64,000 nt of DNA from Hyphochytrium catenoides (GCA_900088475.1 FLMG01004215.1:15801-79800); one strand, 5' to 3'. Shown: positions 49,756 through 62,972, numbered from the stretch's first letter. Notes: a model not told the origin generated them from the letters alone. Numbers and translations are program-made.

Positions 49756-52700
49756 ATGCGCGACTACTGGCTTATCCAGCAGAAGCTGGACATCCATGTG
49801 GATGTCCTCAATGCTACTTTGCGCGGGTCCAGTGAGGTAGAGCTCTTGCCCCAAGACCGCTTCTCTCGCACCCTTAGACTGCACTGCCGCCAGTGCAGAG
49901 TGAAGAGAGTGACAGTTAACGGGTTTAGCGCTGAATATGAGATCCTCAACTTCATGGACTCGGTAGGAACTCTTCATTGCTTGCTTGGTGAACGCTTGCC
50001 CACAGCAGAAGGTTAACGTTTCCTTTCATAGATTGTGGCAGAACAGTACTACGACCACACAGCTTTCGACCTATTCTACCGTGGAGCACTGATTGCCTCC
50101 ACTGAGGGCGAAATGATCATCAATATCCCGGACGAGGTTCGAATAGAGCCCGAGGGAGATGTCAAGGCCGAAGAAGACAAAGATAACGCTAGGGTGTCTC
50201 CGTCAGGAAGGCAGCCAACCTTCAAGGCCTTGCGGGTGCGCGTCGAGTACGAGGTCAGAGCACAGAGCTGTTCACTGTTCTTTGCTTTGGTGGCCGAATG
50301 CCTCTCTCCTCTGTGCCTGTGGTGGCCTCTTCCATGTCTCGACAGGGCGTTTTCCTCGGTTATCAAAGTAGAAGGCTCAGCTCTTCTGTCTATCATCATT
50401 CTGGTCCTTGAATTCTCATCTCCGTATTATAACTTTTCACCTTTTCCTGACTTACCCTTCTCTATTCATACTTGCATTGTCGTCTAGCTCTTATCTCCTC
50501 ATCGCTTCTTTGTCTCTCCCCTCTTGGCGATTCGATTCTCAGAAGCATCGCAGTTTCTAGCAATGCTAACCTATCTCGTTCTCTGCATACCGTAGTCAGG
50601 ATTTGTTCTAACAGTTCTAATTCTGGCCTCATACTCTTTCCTTTTTCCCTCTCTTTCCGCTCAGCTGCGCAACCCTAAAGGCGCGTGCCGTTTCCTTCTT
50701 CCAGATGCCGAACACCCAACCCGAATTCCTCATATGTACGCTTGCGGCGATAACCTTGGGGCCAGCTGTGATGGGGCGCGTACCTGGTTTCCTTCCCGTG
50801 ACACTCAGTTGGATCGATGCCCGTTCGAGATCCAGGTTACAGTGGCTGCGGAGAATGTCGCAGTGAGCAGTGGGAGGCTGATGAAGAAGGTAGACCAATG
50901 GTGGAGCGCCGACTCCCCTTTCTTCCCCTGTAATTGATGTCGAATCCTCCTGCCAAATCATATAGTCTCTAGACCCAGTGACCAATACCCGCACCTTCCA
51001 CTATCGAGTGGATCAACCCATCGCAGCCAACTCTCTGATGCTGGCCGTCGGGCCGTTTGTCGTTTATCCAGACGCAAAGTTTCCTATGGTCACCCACTTC
51101 TGCCTACCCGGAATGGAGGTAAGTGTCCCTTATGCTCCTTCCTCTAGCCTCTGTATTATGTGGATCGCCCTCTCCCCCTCTCTCTCGCTCTTTCTGTCTC
51201 TCTCTCTCTCTTTCCTCGTAGTTCTTCGAAAGCATCTACTGATCTTCGGTTGACGGGCTTCCAGAGTAGCTATATCTACACTCTCACATCTTCTACTCAG
51301 GAGGAGATGAAGCACACCACGGCGAACGTTGGTCACTGTATTAATTACTTTGAGACGTCGCTGGACGTGAAATATCCCCATGGCTGTTATCAGCAGGTTA
51401 AGTGACCCTCGTTTGGTCAGGTAATAGCCAGACTTGCTAACAGGCATGCTTCTCGCAAAAGGTGTTTGTCGAAGAGCCTGCGCACGTTTTCGCGTGGTCA
51501 GCGTCTGCAGCGTTGTTTGACCAGAGCATCTTGCACTCTCCTGGTGTGATGGATATGGAGATGGTCTCGCACCTTTGCCAAGTCAGAGCAGCTTTGGGTT
51601 CCTGGCTGAGCTGCATGTTAGGGTTACAGAGTACTAAAGATGCCTGGGTCTTAGTGGGTCTCATCGAACACCTCATGAACCATTACGTCCAAAAGTTCCT
51701 CGGCAAAGATGAGCACCGATATCGTCTCCAGATGGCTATGGACGCGCTAGTAGCAATGGAGAGGCTGGAGGGCGAGATCCCCCCAATCATTACAGCTGAG
51801 ACCGACGTGTACATAACAATGGTCTCTTACTTTGAGACTTTGCTATCGATAAAGAGCTTTATCATCATGCATATGATAGAACAGGTAAAAGCACGAGGGC
51901 ACTTCTCCTTCGTTTTCTTCATACCACTCAGACCTTGCTTAACGTCCACCGAGATTTCTTATATGGCTACCTCTACCTTACTAATAACCTCTTAGCACCT
52001 CTTACGTGTGATTTATCTTTTGAAGCATGGAATGCATCCCAAACAGTTTAGCACGTCTCGATATGCGTGTATCCCCTCTTCCTGATCCGACTGCGATCTT
52101 CAGTCTCTGGGTGTTACCCTATGGCGGGCTCAATCGTTTTACCTTTATCGTGCAATGGTTCCTCTAACATAGTTCAACTAGAAAATAGGCAAAGACACGA
52201 TGTTCAAGGGCCTTAGTCATTTATTGAAAATGGCTCTTGGAGAGCTGTCAGCTGTGAAAGATAAGCGAGAAGGAGGACAAATGGCGTCTGGCGACGGTGA
52301 GGGCGAGGAGGAAGACGGGAGTGATCCAGAGGGGGACGAAGGAGGAGGCAGTAGCATGGCACCAGGCAGCGGAGGGGCCAGTGGCGCTCGGGGAAGGGCG
52401 ATAACCTCGTTAGCATTTTTGAGGTAGCAAAAGCACACCCTCTCATAATGCTTTACGTTCTTTCAATTCAAGCTGATGCTAGGTCGCCTTCTTTACGTTA
52501 CTCTTGCCTCTTCGAATTTTTAATGGCCCTTTCATCGTTCTTGCCCCTGAATGGCATCTTGGCAAGTAGACTCATATATTGTCTCCACTTTACGTCTACT
52601 TTGTGTGCAGGACGCTCAAGCGGCTTTCAGGGGCAGCAGGGCAAGATCTGACCCGCTCGTTTCTTGGTAATTGGATAGTTGGAACTAGGATAGCCTATTT

Positions 52701-55700
52701 TACCGTGGGGTTCTGGTATAATAGGAAACAGGTGAGCCCTTCATAGTCCTCGTCGCTCCTGACAATCTTCAGCAAGTCTCAATAGGTTGATGATGCTCGG
52801 AATCCAGGGCAATATCCCGCACGCTTTTGACATTGCTTGCTAGCAAGTAACTTATCGTCGTCTGTCCTCTGGCTTTCTTTCCCTGCTCTTTCTTCTTTTC
52901 AGCTTCAAGCAGAGCTAGTGATGCAGCAAGAGACTGGTATGAAGAAACTCTTTGCAGGCACATTAGGCATACGGATTGTAGAGACCAAGGGTCCCTATGA
53001 TTACGACAAAAGAATAGACCAGAAGCGGCACCAATTCAATGAGAAAGTGCATGAAAAGGTAAGACGAACCAGCGAAGAGCAATGTGGCGAAGCACGAAGC
53101 CGGCTTTACCCTTTGCATAGTCGCCCAAAGAGTTGCTATCGGCTCCTTACACCGCCATACTTAGGTCAGAAAAAGGAGAAGGAAAAGGCAAACCCGTCTG
53201 GACGAAGATCTTGTTATTGAGGGGCCAGGCATGGGTCAGAACGACACCCCGGTGTTATGGATACAAATAGACCCGCAGTACCGTTGGATGACCCACGTGG
53301 TATGACGTCTCTTGCAGATCTTTCCTGCTTGACACTAGATGCATCAGGCGTTGTGTCCAGTCTTTGCTCCGTCCGGCCCAAGATTATTTTGCCACGACTC
53401 ATCTCGTTTCCTTGTCTAGGTGGTACATCAGCCGGACTATAACTGGGCCGAGCAGCTTGTGGAGGACAGGGACGCCGACTCGCAGATCCAGGCCTTGCGC
53501 GCCCTGTCCTACTTTTACGTTCCGGATGTCGAACGCCCCAATCTCACTGCCTGCGTGGCTATCAGCAACTGTCTTCGCGGACTGGAGAACCACTCTCGGT
53601 ACCTCTCATATAACAATACCCAGCGTGTTACCCTTATAATCTCGCTGTTGTTCGTCATATATTCCTCTTTTTTGTGCCGCCTTGAATTGCCTTGTTTGAG
53701 CGAGATCTGACAGTTATTTGGCCCAACTCGCTTGCGTTGATCTTCGCTACATCGCAGACGCTTACGTGCTGAAGCTGCGAGGGCTCTGGCTGTATGGCAG
53801 TTAGTACACGCTCCACCCACCGGCGCAGCTTCCAACCAACCTGAAACGTGGCCTGGCTTGACTCTCTTGGTTCGCTGTTTCAAGGAGCACTTCTACAATA
53901 GCAAGACCCAGCTGCCCCACCCAAACTACTTCGCACCGTTAGGGATGGTCGAAACCTTAAAAGAGGTAGGAGCCGAAGCAGCCCTTTCAGTTCCTCCGCG
54001 TAGCTATCGCCCGTGGTCAGAGTTCTCAAATGGAGCACCGATTAGCGTGGGGCCCTTAAAAATCCAAAGATCTCCTCAGCCTTGTTTTCTAGGTTGAAAT
54101 CCGCTTAAGAATCTCTAACCCAATCTGATATGTGCGTCACAGGAAGACGACCAGGATGGCAGGGTGGAGGAGTCTGATCCGAATGGTGGACTTACAGGAG
54201 AAGAAACAGTGAGTTGCTCCGTTTCGCCCTGCCATACGGCCTGCGCGTTAGCCATTCTCTGTGTGTCCTCGTCTTCACTTCCCTTTGTCTTCCCTGTCCT
54301 CCATCTCACCACAAGAGTTTGTGTATCTTGCAGGTAAAGAAGGAGTATTACATGGCGGAATATGAAATCAAGAAGGCGATTCCTAGATATATCAGCCTCA
54401 TACACGCTAAGAACGGGAAGTGTCCAGCGGAGATTGAGGCCTTCCTCCTGGAGCTACTAAGGCACAATGATAACTCAGAGAACTTCATTGAGGTAAGGGG
54501 ACTTTTTCTTTTCGCACTTTGCGCTGGGTAGCTCTGTCTTGATCTACCTATTGTTCCTTACCAGCGTACACGCTAGGGGCTTATTAGTCATGGTCACTCG
54601 TATCAGCTTTCGATCTTAACAATCATCAGGGGTCTCATATGTCACCCATAATGTCACCCACAGTCGGCTGAAGAGGTGTCGGCTCCTGACGTTGATGGCT
54701 CCTCCTTCAAGTTCCAGAACATAGATCAGAAGCACGAGAGCCTTAATAATGCCGTTTACGAAGAAGATGGGCAGAAGAAGGCAACAAGGAAAAGAGTATT
54801 GGTTGATGACGGCTTCTACGTCAGTACCATTATCCTGTCGCTGTCACTCTTAGACGTTGAGAGGACATCAAGCACTGAAAAGCCCAAGGAAAACCCCCTT
54901 GTTGCGGAGATAAGAAGATTCATGCACTACGACTCCATTGAACCTAGCTTTAACAACATCGTGACGGCTGTCGCGCTCCAGGTACAAAAATCCTTCTGCC
55001 CGCTAGCATTGTGGGCCTTCTGTTTACGTGACCCACAGCTTTTACATCTTCCTGCTACTTCTCCTCTCATAGTACTTTAGTCTACATCCTCCAGTTTCCT
55101 TGTCAAGTCCCAACTCCTCAACTCAATAGTTTCTTTTCAGGCACTATGCAACATGGAGCTGGCAGGCAAAAAGGCTCCTGACACTCCATTTCATTTCTAC
55201 CTTCGTCCGCGGCACGCTCTCTCGGTGCGCCGTGCCGCATTGGAGTCGATCATACGTCTTTACTTCTCTGAGGGCAGAACAGATCCGCCTGCAGGAGGAA
55301 TAAAGATATCCGATATAACACCAAATTCTATCAAGGGTCCTCAAGCAGCTATTCTCTGGATCACAGATCTCTTGGCCAGTGAGGAGACCCCGAGGTCAGG
55401 TCACGCATGGTCGTCAAACATATTACTGACCTTTACACTCGTTCGATGTACTGCCTTCGTGGGCAGTGTTTCCCGCCATCAGCCTTCATTATACCTTATT
55501 TTGCTCCCTATCGACTAACCTTAGCGGCGCCTGTAGATTAAGATACTATGCCGTGCGCTGCCTATTGGATCAATTGAACGGCCTTCCACCCAGAACTGCT
55601 ACGGAGTTACTGTCCAACTCCCCGCATGCGTACATCAGAGAGGTAAGAAACTTTCTCTTGCTACTCCTGGTTTCTCCGCTCTTGAACGGGGTGAATTAAA

Positions 55701-56668
55701 GTCTTTTTATTGTTCTCTTGCTTTTGTCGCCCTCTAGGCTGCTTCGTACTTGGACAAGTCAATTTGGAGTGTCCGAATGGAGACTCCTCAGAAGGCTGCG
55801 GCAGCAGAGATAGAAAGGCGGCGACAGCGGGTTCCGCGCTGTGAAGCTGTTTACTCTCTTCGTGAGGACAATGACGTCAACAGAGTCGTAGTGGAGAAAC
55901 TCTGGTCCACGCTGAATGGGTAAGGCTCTGGGATCTCGTCTCTGCACGGCTCTATCGTTTCAACCTACTAAGTGATGAGATCTATTACTCGAGGCAGCTA
56001 GTCCTTGCCTCACTCTTGCTTTACGACTGAATTCCTCCTTTTGCCACTCCCTAAATTCTCCCGCTTTTGACCCTGTAGGCAAGCGCTCGCACTAGATCAA
56101 AGGTGTCGGGTGCTTTTGTTGGAGGCTTACCATACCGTTTGGGGCGAGGGGACACCGGAGTGTATGATCTCTAGGGCAAAGGTGAGAATTACAACTCTTT
56201 GTTATGTAATGCGGGTTCTCGTCCTGTCCCTACTTGCTCTGGCAACATCACTATAAGCCAATGATTGAGAGAGGAATGAGTGAGAGATTAAAAGAAGACG
56301 AGGAGAGTGCGAGAGACTAGACCTATTGGAAGTGCAGAGGTTGGGATGTAGAGCGACTCACGGCTGGCATCACACTAAACTTTGCTTGATTATAGGAAAA
56401 AACGGACAAATGGGCAGGTGGCTACTTTCCCCTCCGCCAACTTATTGAACAGCACCGGCAGCAGTTAGGCCTCATGAACCAGCCTGCGGACTATGCCAGT
56501 GATGGAGGTAGGGGTCCGGAGTCCGATGATGATGGGGATCTGTCCCGTAGCCCGGCCGAGAAACGGTCGCGTAGCCCTGCACTGAACAAGAGTATACTAG
56601 AGAATTTAAAGGGAAAGAAAGTGAAATTCAAGTTAGGGAACACACAGGTCCGAGCACATGATCTCTGA
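49756..56668 (+). CDS. TAF2: TFIID subunit TAF2, about 20 exons
   Basis: Subunit of TFIID that contacts promoter DNA; it has an M1-aminopeptidase-like fold without peptidase activity. ATG at 49756 starts MRDYWLIQQKLDIHVDVLNA. Exons then give LRLHCRQCRVKRVTVNG, the region ending GDNLGASCDGARTWFPS (near 50745-50800), FHYRVDQPIAANSLMLAVGP, FVEEPAHVFAWSASAALFDQ and STKDAWVLVGLIEHLMNHYV (near 51630-51700), where M1 enzymes would carry HExxH. The second half has GNWIVGTRIAYFTVGFWYNR (near 52660-52725), VLWIQIDPQYRWMTHV, then VHQPDYNWAEQLVEDRDADS and HEAT-like repeats. The C-terminus is Ser/Asp-rich with a basic end KSILENLKGKKVKFKLG, stop TGA at 56666-56668. An acidic Gly/Ser-rich insert sits near 52270-52400. 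The protein is long (over 1200 residues expected), normal for TAF2. Confidence 0.92.
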
Positions 56669-57674
56669 TCACCGTCTCTTTATAAAAAATAATAATTATG
56701 GAGCACCGGAAGAGCGCTCTTCTCTGGCTATCGTAACAGGAGGCACACCTCTTCATGAACATTCTGAGGGGCAAGGGGAGGAGAATAGAGTTTTTGCGTT
56801 GGCACCGTGGGCAACATTTGCCCTTTCTCTCAACGGTGAGGTCTTCCTGGTTCAATTGCTGCGACGCGTTGAAGGCACCATCTATCTGTCTTCTAACCTG
56901 TAAACTAGTGGCAGAAATATGTTCCCGAGAGAGTGAATCTACTGTCTGTCTGGCACATCAAGCAAGGAATAAAAAGAGCTCCACCTCGCACAGTCCTCGA
57001 CGTATTAGAACTATTAGAAGCATCTGTCACTCCACCAAACTCACAATAAGCTCCACAGTAGGAGACAGTTGACTAGGAACTCAAAAGCTTCACAGTCCCA
57101 GATTCCGCAATAGTCTCTGTCTTGAGGCGAACGGGAATTTTGAATCACACAGGTTCGCGCCAAGAATCAACAAACCCAAGCGGAAAGCCGGTAACCGCTT
57201 TTCCTTTAGTTACTGCCTTTAGTTACTGCCAACAAGCGATTCATCTATGATTATCACCACATGGCGGAGGACTGGTCCACAGCCGTTCTATTCTGTGTTG
57301 CTCAGTTGTTAGGAACTAGCACAGTTCTAACAGGAGAAAGTCTCACTCAAGGCCTGCCAACCAACCTGCTGGTGCCCTTGTATTATTACTCCTGCCTAGG
57401 AACTGCAATGGGGCGGGGCCACAGAGAGGCTATGAAAACCTTGACCTGAGAGAAGCAGCGGTCAAGAGAAGCAGTGGAAGGCAGAGGGGGAGGACAGGGA
57501 GAGAGGGAAGGCCAAGCTTTCCTAGTAAGATCCTCTTCATGGCGTCGACGGGCAACAAAAGCTAGTTGAGTGCACTCACTTGGACGCATCAGTCTCCAGA
57601 ATCCAACCTCCATAACCTTCAGTTCTGAGCCTTTGGGAAGCAAGCAGCTCAACACATTTACTCACATCAAAACC
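56669..57674. other. Intergenic region with a short tandem duplication
   Basis: 3' flank of TAF2 and 5' flank of the cold-shock gene, same strand. A 13-base unit TTTAGTTACTGCC is repeated in tandem near 57209-57234. No coding frame that I can support. Confidence 0.45.
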
Positions 57675-58143
57675 ATGCAAGCCCTTCGCGCATTGTCAAG
57701 AACTGTCAAGCCAGCCATGGCTCCTGCTCGCTTCAACCTTGCTCAGAGAACCATGGCTACTGGCACTGTCAAGTGGTACAACAGCACAAAGGGCTTTGGC
57801 TTCATCACCCCTGATGATGGAGAGAACGATGGTAAGTGGTGTGGCAAGGCACGATCTCAGCTCGAGCATCAACTAAGTTTGCACAACAGTTTTCGTACAC
57901 CAGACTGCTATCCAGTGCGACGGATTCCGCTTCCTTAACGAGGGCGAGAGAGTAAGTGGCATACTTAGTCTATGTTTGATCGCAGTCATGGACTAATGAC
58001 TTCGTCGTTTGCAGGTGGACTACGATGTTGTCAGCACTGACAGAGGAGTGCAGGCAGTAAACGTCACTGGCATCGCTGGCGCTCCCCTTGAGAGAAACTT
58101 CCCAAGATCTGAGAAGAGAGATAGATCCGAAGAAGAGGCTTAA
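57675..58143 (+). CDS. Cold-shock domain protein with probable mitochondrial presequence, three exons
   Basis: Single-stranded nucleic-acid-binding protein of 115 residues. Exons 57675-57831, 57890-57951 and 58015-58143 join in exact phase and end in TAA. Residues 1-30 ([20 protein letters not shown]...) are rich in Arg, Ala and Ser with no acids and fit a mitochondrial (or plastid) targeting peptide. The cold-shock domain begins [20 protein letters not shown], with RNP1 (KGFGFITP) and RNP2 (VFVHQTAI, after intron 1), then [21 protein letters not shown] short basic/acidic tail follows. The internal Met at about residue 27 would give a cytosolic form if used. The domain is of the bacterial CspA-like single-domain type, which fits an organellar role; the presequence is an inference. 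Confidence 0.88.
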
Positions 58144-60921
58144 AAAAGCTGATCAAGCCTTCAGTCCAGTTGACTACCCATCCCCGTGGTGCTTTCGTTC
58201 AGAATATCGACAAGGACCACCTCCTGAGGCTAGTTTGCCTGTCACATTAACTCAACTATCTCTATTATTGCATACACTGAGGCCTCACGCCGTCCCACAC
58301 CATATTATGAGCATTCAAATCCGAAATTCCCCACTAGATCCCTACAACTTATCATGGGCAGTCTGCCGCAGACATTCACCGTAAGCTTCTCCAGTTCCAG
58401 GACCCTGTCAACATGGCCCCTACTCTTGAGATATCTTTCTTTAAGTCAACTCGCCGGAGGAAGGATTTATCAAGATCTCGTAAGTTTTCTTGCACAACAT
58501 TAGGCTATTCCAAGCAATAAATCGTCATGAATGAACGACTAGACAACCTGTCCCAAGCCCCAAAAATCAAAGGCTTTGCTAACCTCTCCATTGTTGAATG
58601 GGACACCCTGTGACGCCTTGTACAGTAGGCAAGGGCAAGGAACTTCGTCTAGCAAACAATCTCTCACTTGTAAGCGCCATCTTTGCTCCTCAGTATCATT
58701 CATCATCGTTGTGAAAGTAAGCGATGGTCTATATTCCTGTTGTCAGGCTGTTTAGAGTCGAGAGACTCCCTAGCCGCCAATGCAGAACCATGACGATTCG
58801 TCGGCTTGCGTCCTCCTTCCGACGATCTATCCTTTTCAAGTCCACCATTCCGTCCCCCCTCCTTGTCCTTTCTACCTCAAGTGTTCAATGCGCCTTCTAC
58901 GCCATGACCTCCTTCTCATCATTCTCGGATGTGCAGGTAGGGAAGACCGACGCCCATCATGCCGTCGGTACAAAGGTAGCTCGACATGTTGACCGCTTGC
59001 CATAAGGTGCTTCGTTGGTATTCCTGGAAATCTGGGCGGTTACTTCATATCTCATTGATGGTACAGTGGACGTCACAACCTAGACTACGCTATGTTTGCG
59101 TCCTTACCCTTGGCAGCGGATTTGAATGGCTCCGCTCGGTAGATACCGATGGTCTCTCGAAACCCTATCGCAGATTAGAGACCTCAGACTTCACGGCTCT
59201 GGCATTTCTCCTCTGAGAATGATCTCAACAGTCAGACAAGCAGACTACTTTGCTTTTCAAGCCTTTAATTTACCATCCAGAACAGCTTCAGCTACAAAGC
59301 AGATGTGCTGCTTCTAAATGTAGGACTCCGTGCGGCCATGCGGTGCAAGTAAGAAAGATCACAGCTTTGCTTATGCTCAGCGCACAACGTCACCATGAAT
59401 CCATCTGCAAAAGTAGGGCTGCAAGCCGCCTGACATTCAATGATGACCTTTATCGTGGCGACAGCTATCCCAGACTTCAATGCTAAGAGGCCCACAGCGG
59501 ACCGAATGGAGAGAACAAGCGAGGCATTGAGAGGAAAATTCGCCACAGAAAATTAGTCTCGTTACGAGTAAGGGCACCGAAGGAGTGAGGCTTGACCCAG
59601 TGCAGCGCAAATGCCACTGTCGCTTTGCACAATGAGATCTGAATCCGCTGCTGCAGGGGCTATGGCTGACTCTACCATAGTCGGCTAATTGAGAGAAATT
59701 CGACTAAAAGAGGAGGACGAAGTCAGGAATTGCTAGACAAAGCCTGAATTTGCTCACAGCCCCAAGAAGGACCCACGAAGCAAGAAGTTGCGGTTCCTAC
59801 TGGTAGGATGACAGACCTCACTGCCTTTTTCTGCACTACGCCACACTTATCTTTATCACTTCTCATCAAAACCAATCTACCATGGGCTGAAATTGTTAAC
59901 GCTGTGTCTAGCTCTTTCCTTCTCCTTTACAGCCAAGCACGTGACTCCGGGTGCTAGCCAATCTTAGAACTAGCAAAATCTTCCCTGAGCTGCACCCATA
60001 CTCTAGCGTTTCCCTCAGACAATTGATGAGACTGGCATATTGAGAACAGTTAAGCCCGAGCAGAGTTGTGACCGGTTATATACTATGAACAGTCCCAAAA
60101 GCCACAACAAAAGCGTTTTAGGGAGGCACAGCTCAGAGTTTACCTGGACAAAGTGGTCTCCTCAAATCTCTACAAAGATGGTGACGGAGCTCAGAGACGA
60201 GTGCGACAGCTCTGCACATTCAAAGAAGGGTAGAGCGGACGTACAATCTGCACAGACTCGTTGAGAAAGATTCACCGCTGTGATCTTTGAACTTCTTTAT
60301 CCTTGACATCAACCCAGGAAGAGGTCGGACAGTTCGTGAGCCAGCATCGCCGCGACCATCGGCCGGCCATCAGTGAGTTGAGAGGATGACTCGCGCGCTA
60401 GTCAGTGCGCTCGCCGCTGAAGAAACAGCGCCCGGAACCCCGAAACACAGCAGAAAGCATGCCATCCCTACCTCGACCTGTATGATCAGACCACCATCCC
60501 ATCCAAACCTCACCCTAAGCATGGTTGAGGTGACGACCCTCATAAGCAGTGCGGATCTTGAAGCTAGAAGGACCGTTAGCGTCACGACCTAAATTCGATG
60601 GTGTTGCCTGTATGAATGTTAGGCGAAGGGATCGCCCTAGAAATGTACGGTGAGGTCATGAGTCTACCGCCTAAACCTAAAGGATCCTCCAGCCAATCAG
60701 AGGCCAGGGATGGGTGTTGGGCCTCTCTCTAAATAGCGCGGGAGTAGTAATGCGAGACGTTATAATTGGATGCAAGGGGATAGTATGGGAAGGCGTTTAT
60801 GTTCTCTAATAATAGGCTTGGTGATCGGTCATCCTCTCGACTTCCTGCCGCCTCTCCTCCTGTTGCTCCTTCGTCCACCTGGATTCATGAGAACTCGGAG
60901 CCTCGCGTGTGATGGCTCTGT

Positions 60922-60959
<38 letters not shown>

Positions 60960-61117
60960 TTCTCCTTTCTCTTTTCTCTCTCTTTCTCTCTCTTTCTCTC
61001 TCTCTCTCTTTCTGTCGCTCTCTCGCTCTTTTGCTCTCTTGCTCTCTCTATTCTCTCTCTTTTTGCCCCTTGACACCTCTTTCTCCCTTTGCCTTCCTCT
61101 CTCTTTCATCGCTCTCA

Positions 61118-61160
<43 letters not shown>

Positions 61161-61742
61161 CACCACCGCCACTCTGTTATCTCTCTCTTGGCTTGTTTTC
61201 CTCTTTTTCCTGTCCGCTCTGTTCTGCCGAGAGGTTGGCCGTGCAGAGCAAGGAAGAAGCTTGTTGGTCATCATCATTCCGTCCTCCTCCTTGAACGCTC
61301 TTTGTTCCTCTTCTTCTGTCAGCTCCACGGCTGGTTCCTCAAGCTGCGAACCGTCAAACATTCGGACATTTACTTGAGACGCAGAGACAGGAACATAACA
61401 TAAGCTTTGCTAGTTCTAAAGAAGGACGCCAGTCTGCTGACCTTCTAAAGACAGCAAGAGACAATAAGTGGGAACGGGAAGAAGGAAGGACAAGCTGGAG
61501 TAGTCTTTGGTACGAATCAGCGGTCTGACAGCCTGGCCAAAGGGCACATCCAAAAAGGGTCTCCAACCCATTAGCTTCAGACAGACATTCACCCTTGCCA
61601 GTAGCGCGCAAACGGCTGCATCAGCGTCTGGTATCTCTACAGATAGCCTTCACACCATCTCTACCGTTGCCATCTGCAGCCACAAAGCAAAGTGCAACTA
61701 GTGACTTGAGGTCACAAGAAAGCGGCAGATCAGTTCACGGCT
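58144..61742. other. 3.6 kb region without a supported gene
   Basis: Short unrelated frames on both strands, none with a family signal. A CT microsatellite lies in the right part. No tRNA-like cloverleaf or transposon motif was seen. Confidence 0.4.
60920..61160. repeat. CT-rich microsatellite, about 240 bases
   Basis: Two dense (CT)n tracts (about 60923-61020 and 61120-61156) joined by CT-rich sequence. All frames through it are Ser-Leu or Glu-Arg repeats and are not genes. Confidence 0.93.
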
Positions 61743-62696
61743 ATGGTGATGGCGATAGTGGAGGCAGTGTCATGCCAGCTAGATGGCGGCAGCACTATCA
61801 GAAAAGAAGCTCCAGTCTGGAGCACATTCGATAGCAACATGCGATATAGGCTATTCAGCAAGAGCTCAGGAAGAGATAGCGAAACCTGCCGAGAGAGCTT
61901 CGAGGAGAGCCGAGCGGTGAGCGTGGCTCCGTTGAAGGCACATCATGTAGACTCCTTCGTATGGCCAGAGAAGGGACCTTCTAAGGCTTCGCGGACGGTC
62001 GACTCTCCGTCAAGGTCCAGGGAAGATGTAGACATGAAGCTATTCGACGAGGAGGAAAACAGACAGGAGCTTTCTTCCGGCTCAATCAATGGTTTGGATG
62101 TTTTCATGAAGTACGTGCCGGACAAGGTGGAGCCCTTGACCCTGGACGGCCGGCCACGTTCTCGTCATCTCCACATCGTATTGCCTTCTACACGCACTGG
62201 GAGAAGGGCAAGCTTCGTCTTGTGCAAAAGGACAGGCCCCAGCAATCGAGGTTCTCCTACTTCCAAAGAGAAGAGCAGTCCTGGGCGACGCTCCCCATGC
62301 TCATTCGCAAAGAGCTCACAGTACGCGGAACGGCTAGCACTCGTTCAGGAGAAGATCGTCAGACTGAAGGAATCAACGGACGGAAAGGAGGCGATCTTAA
62401 ACATTCTATTTCCGCAAGGTTTTGAGTCCGAGGCACCAAGAGACAATGCGGTGGTTCATCGGCGTTATAGTCTCACAAGGCAGGAGTATGAAGTCATAGA
62501 GCAGCATTTTGAGAGAGAAGGAGAGGAGGTGTGCTTCGAGTCCTTGGAGGGCGTCGATGCAGAGCTGTCCTCTCTCGCTTTTGCCCTTACTTCTGATAGC
62601 TGCGTCTCCGTCGAGTCGGAGGTACAGAAGGCAGTGGAAGACTTAAGCTGGCAAGGTGACATCATTACCTTCGACACACTCATCATCCAGAGCTGA
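61743..62696 (+). CDS. Hypothetical protein, about 317 aa or less
   Basis: Not recognised. A frame open from the ATG at 61743 (a second ATG at 61839, MRYRLFSKSSGRDSETC, is an equally good start) to TGA at 62694-62696. The middle is Ser/Arg-rich and likely disordered. The C-terminal 100 residues look helical and acidic, for example ERLALVQEKIVRLKES and YSLTRQEYEVIEQHFEREGE, with LEGVDAELSSLAFAL after it. Upstream exons cannot be excluded. It converges with the UTP13 gene 276 bases away. Length and composition suggest a real gene. Confidence 0.5.
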   Translation: MVMAIVEAVSCQLDGGSTIRKEAPVWSTFDSNMRYRLFSKSSGRDSETCRESFEESRAVSVAPLKAHHVDSFVWPEKGPSKASRTVDSPSRSREDVDMKLFDEEENRQELSSGSINGLDVFMKYVPDKVEPLTLDGRPRSRHLHIVLPSTRTGRRASFVLCKRTGPSNRGSPTSKEKSSPGRRSPCSFAKSSQYAERLALVQEKIVRLKESTDGKEAILNILFPQGFESEAPRDNAVVHRRYSLTRQEYEVIEQHFEREGEEVCFESLEGVDAELSSLAFALTSDSCVSVESEVQKAVEDLSWQGDIITFDTLIIQS

Positions 62697-62972
62697 GAGG
62701 CGCATCTCTACCCTGTACCATATACTCTTCTAGAAAGAGACGATGCATAGAACTCTGCACATAGACTGCTAACTATTTATTTAAGAGTCTGCGTCCTAGG
62801 ACGCGCTATTTCTTTCACTCCGTTGGCTTCCTCAAGAGCTATTGTGTCTAGGCTTTACGAAGTGTTTCTTTTCTGTCAACTGTCTCGGACAGGATGGCTC
62901 CCTTCGTGAAGAGTGAGACGCTATTACATAGAATCTTTATGAGCAGAACTTCTCTTTATAGTTACCTTGCTC

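Noticed and set aside
60770-61403. Ser-Leu and Glu-Arg repeat proteins
   Set aside because: Products of the CT microsatellite read in three frames on both strands.
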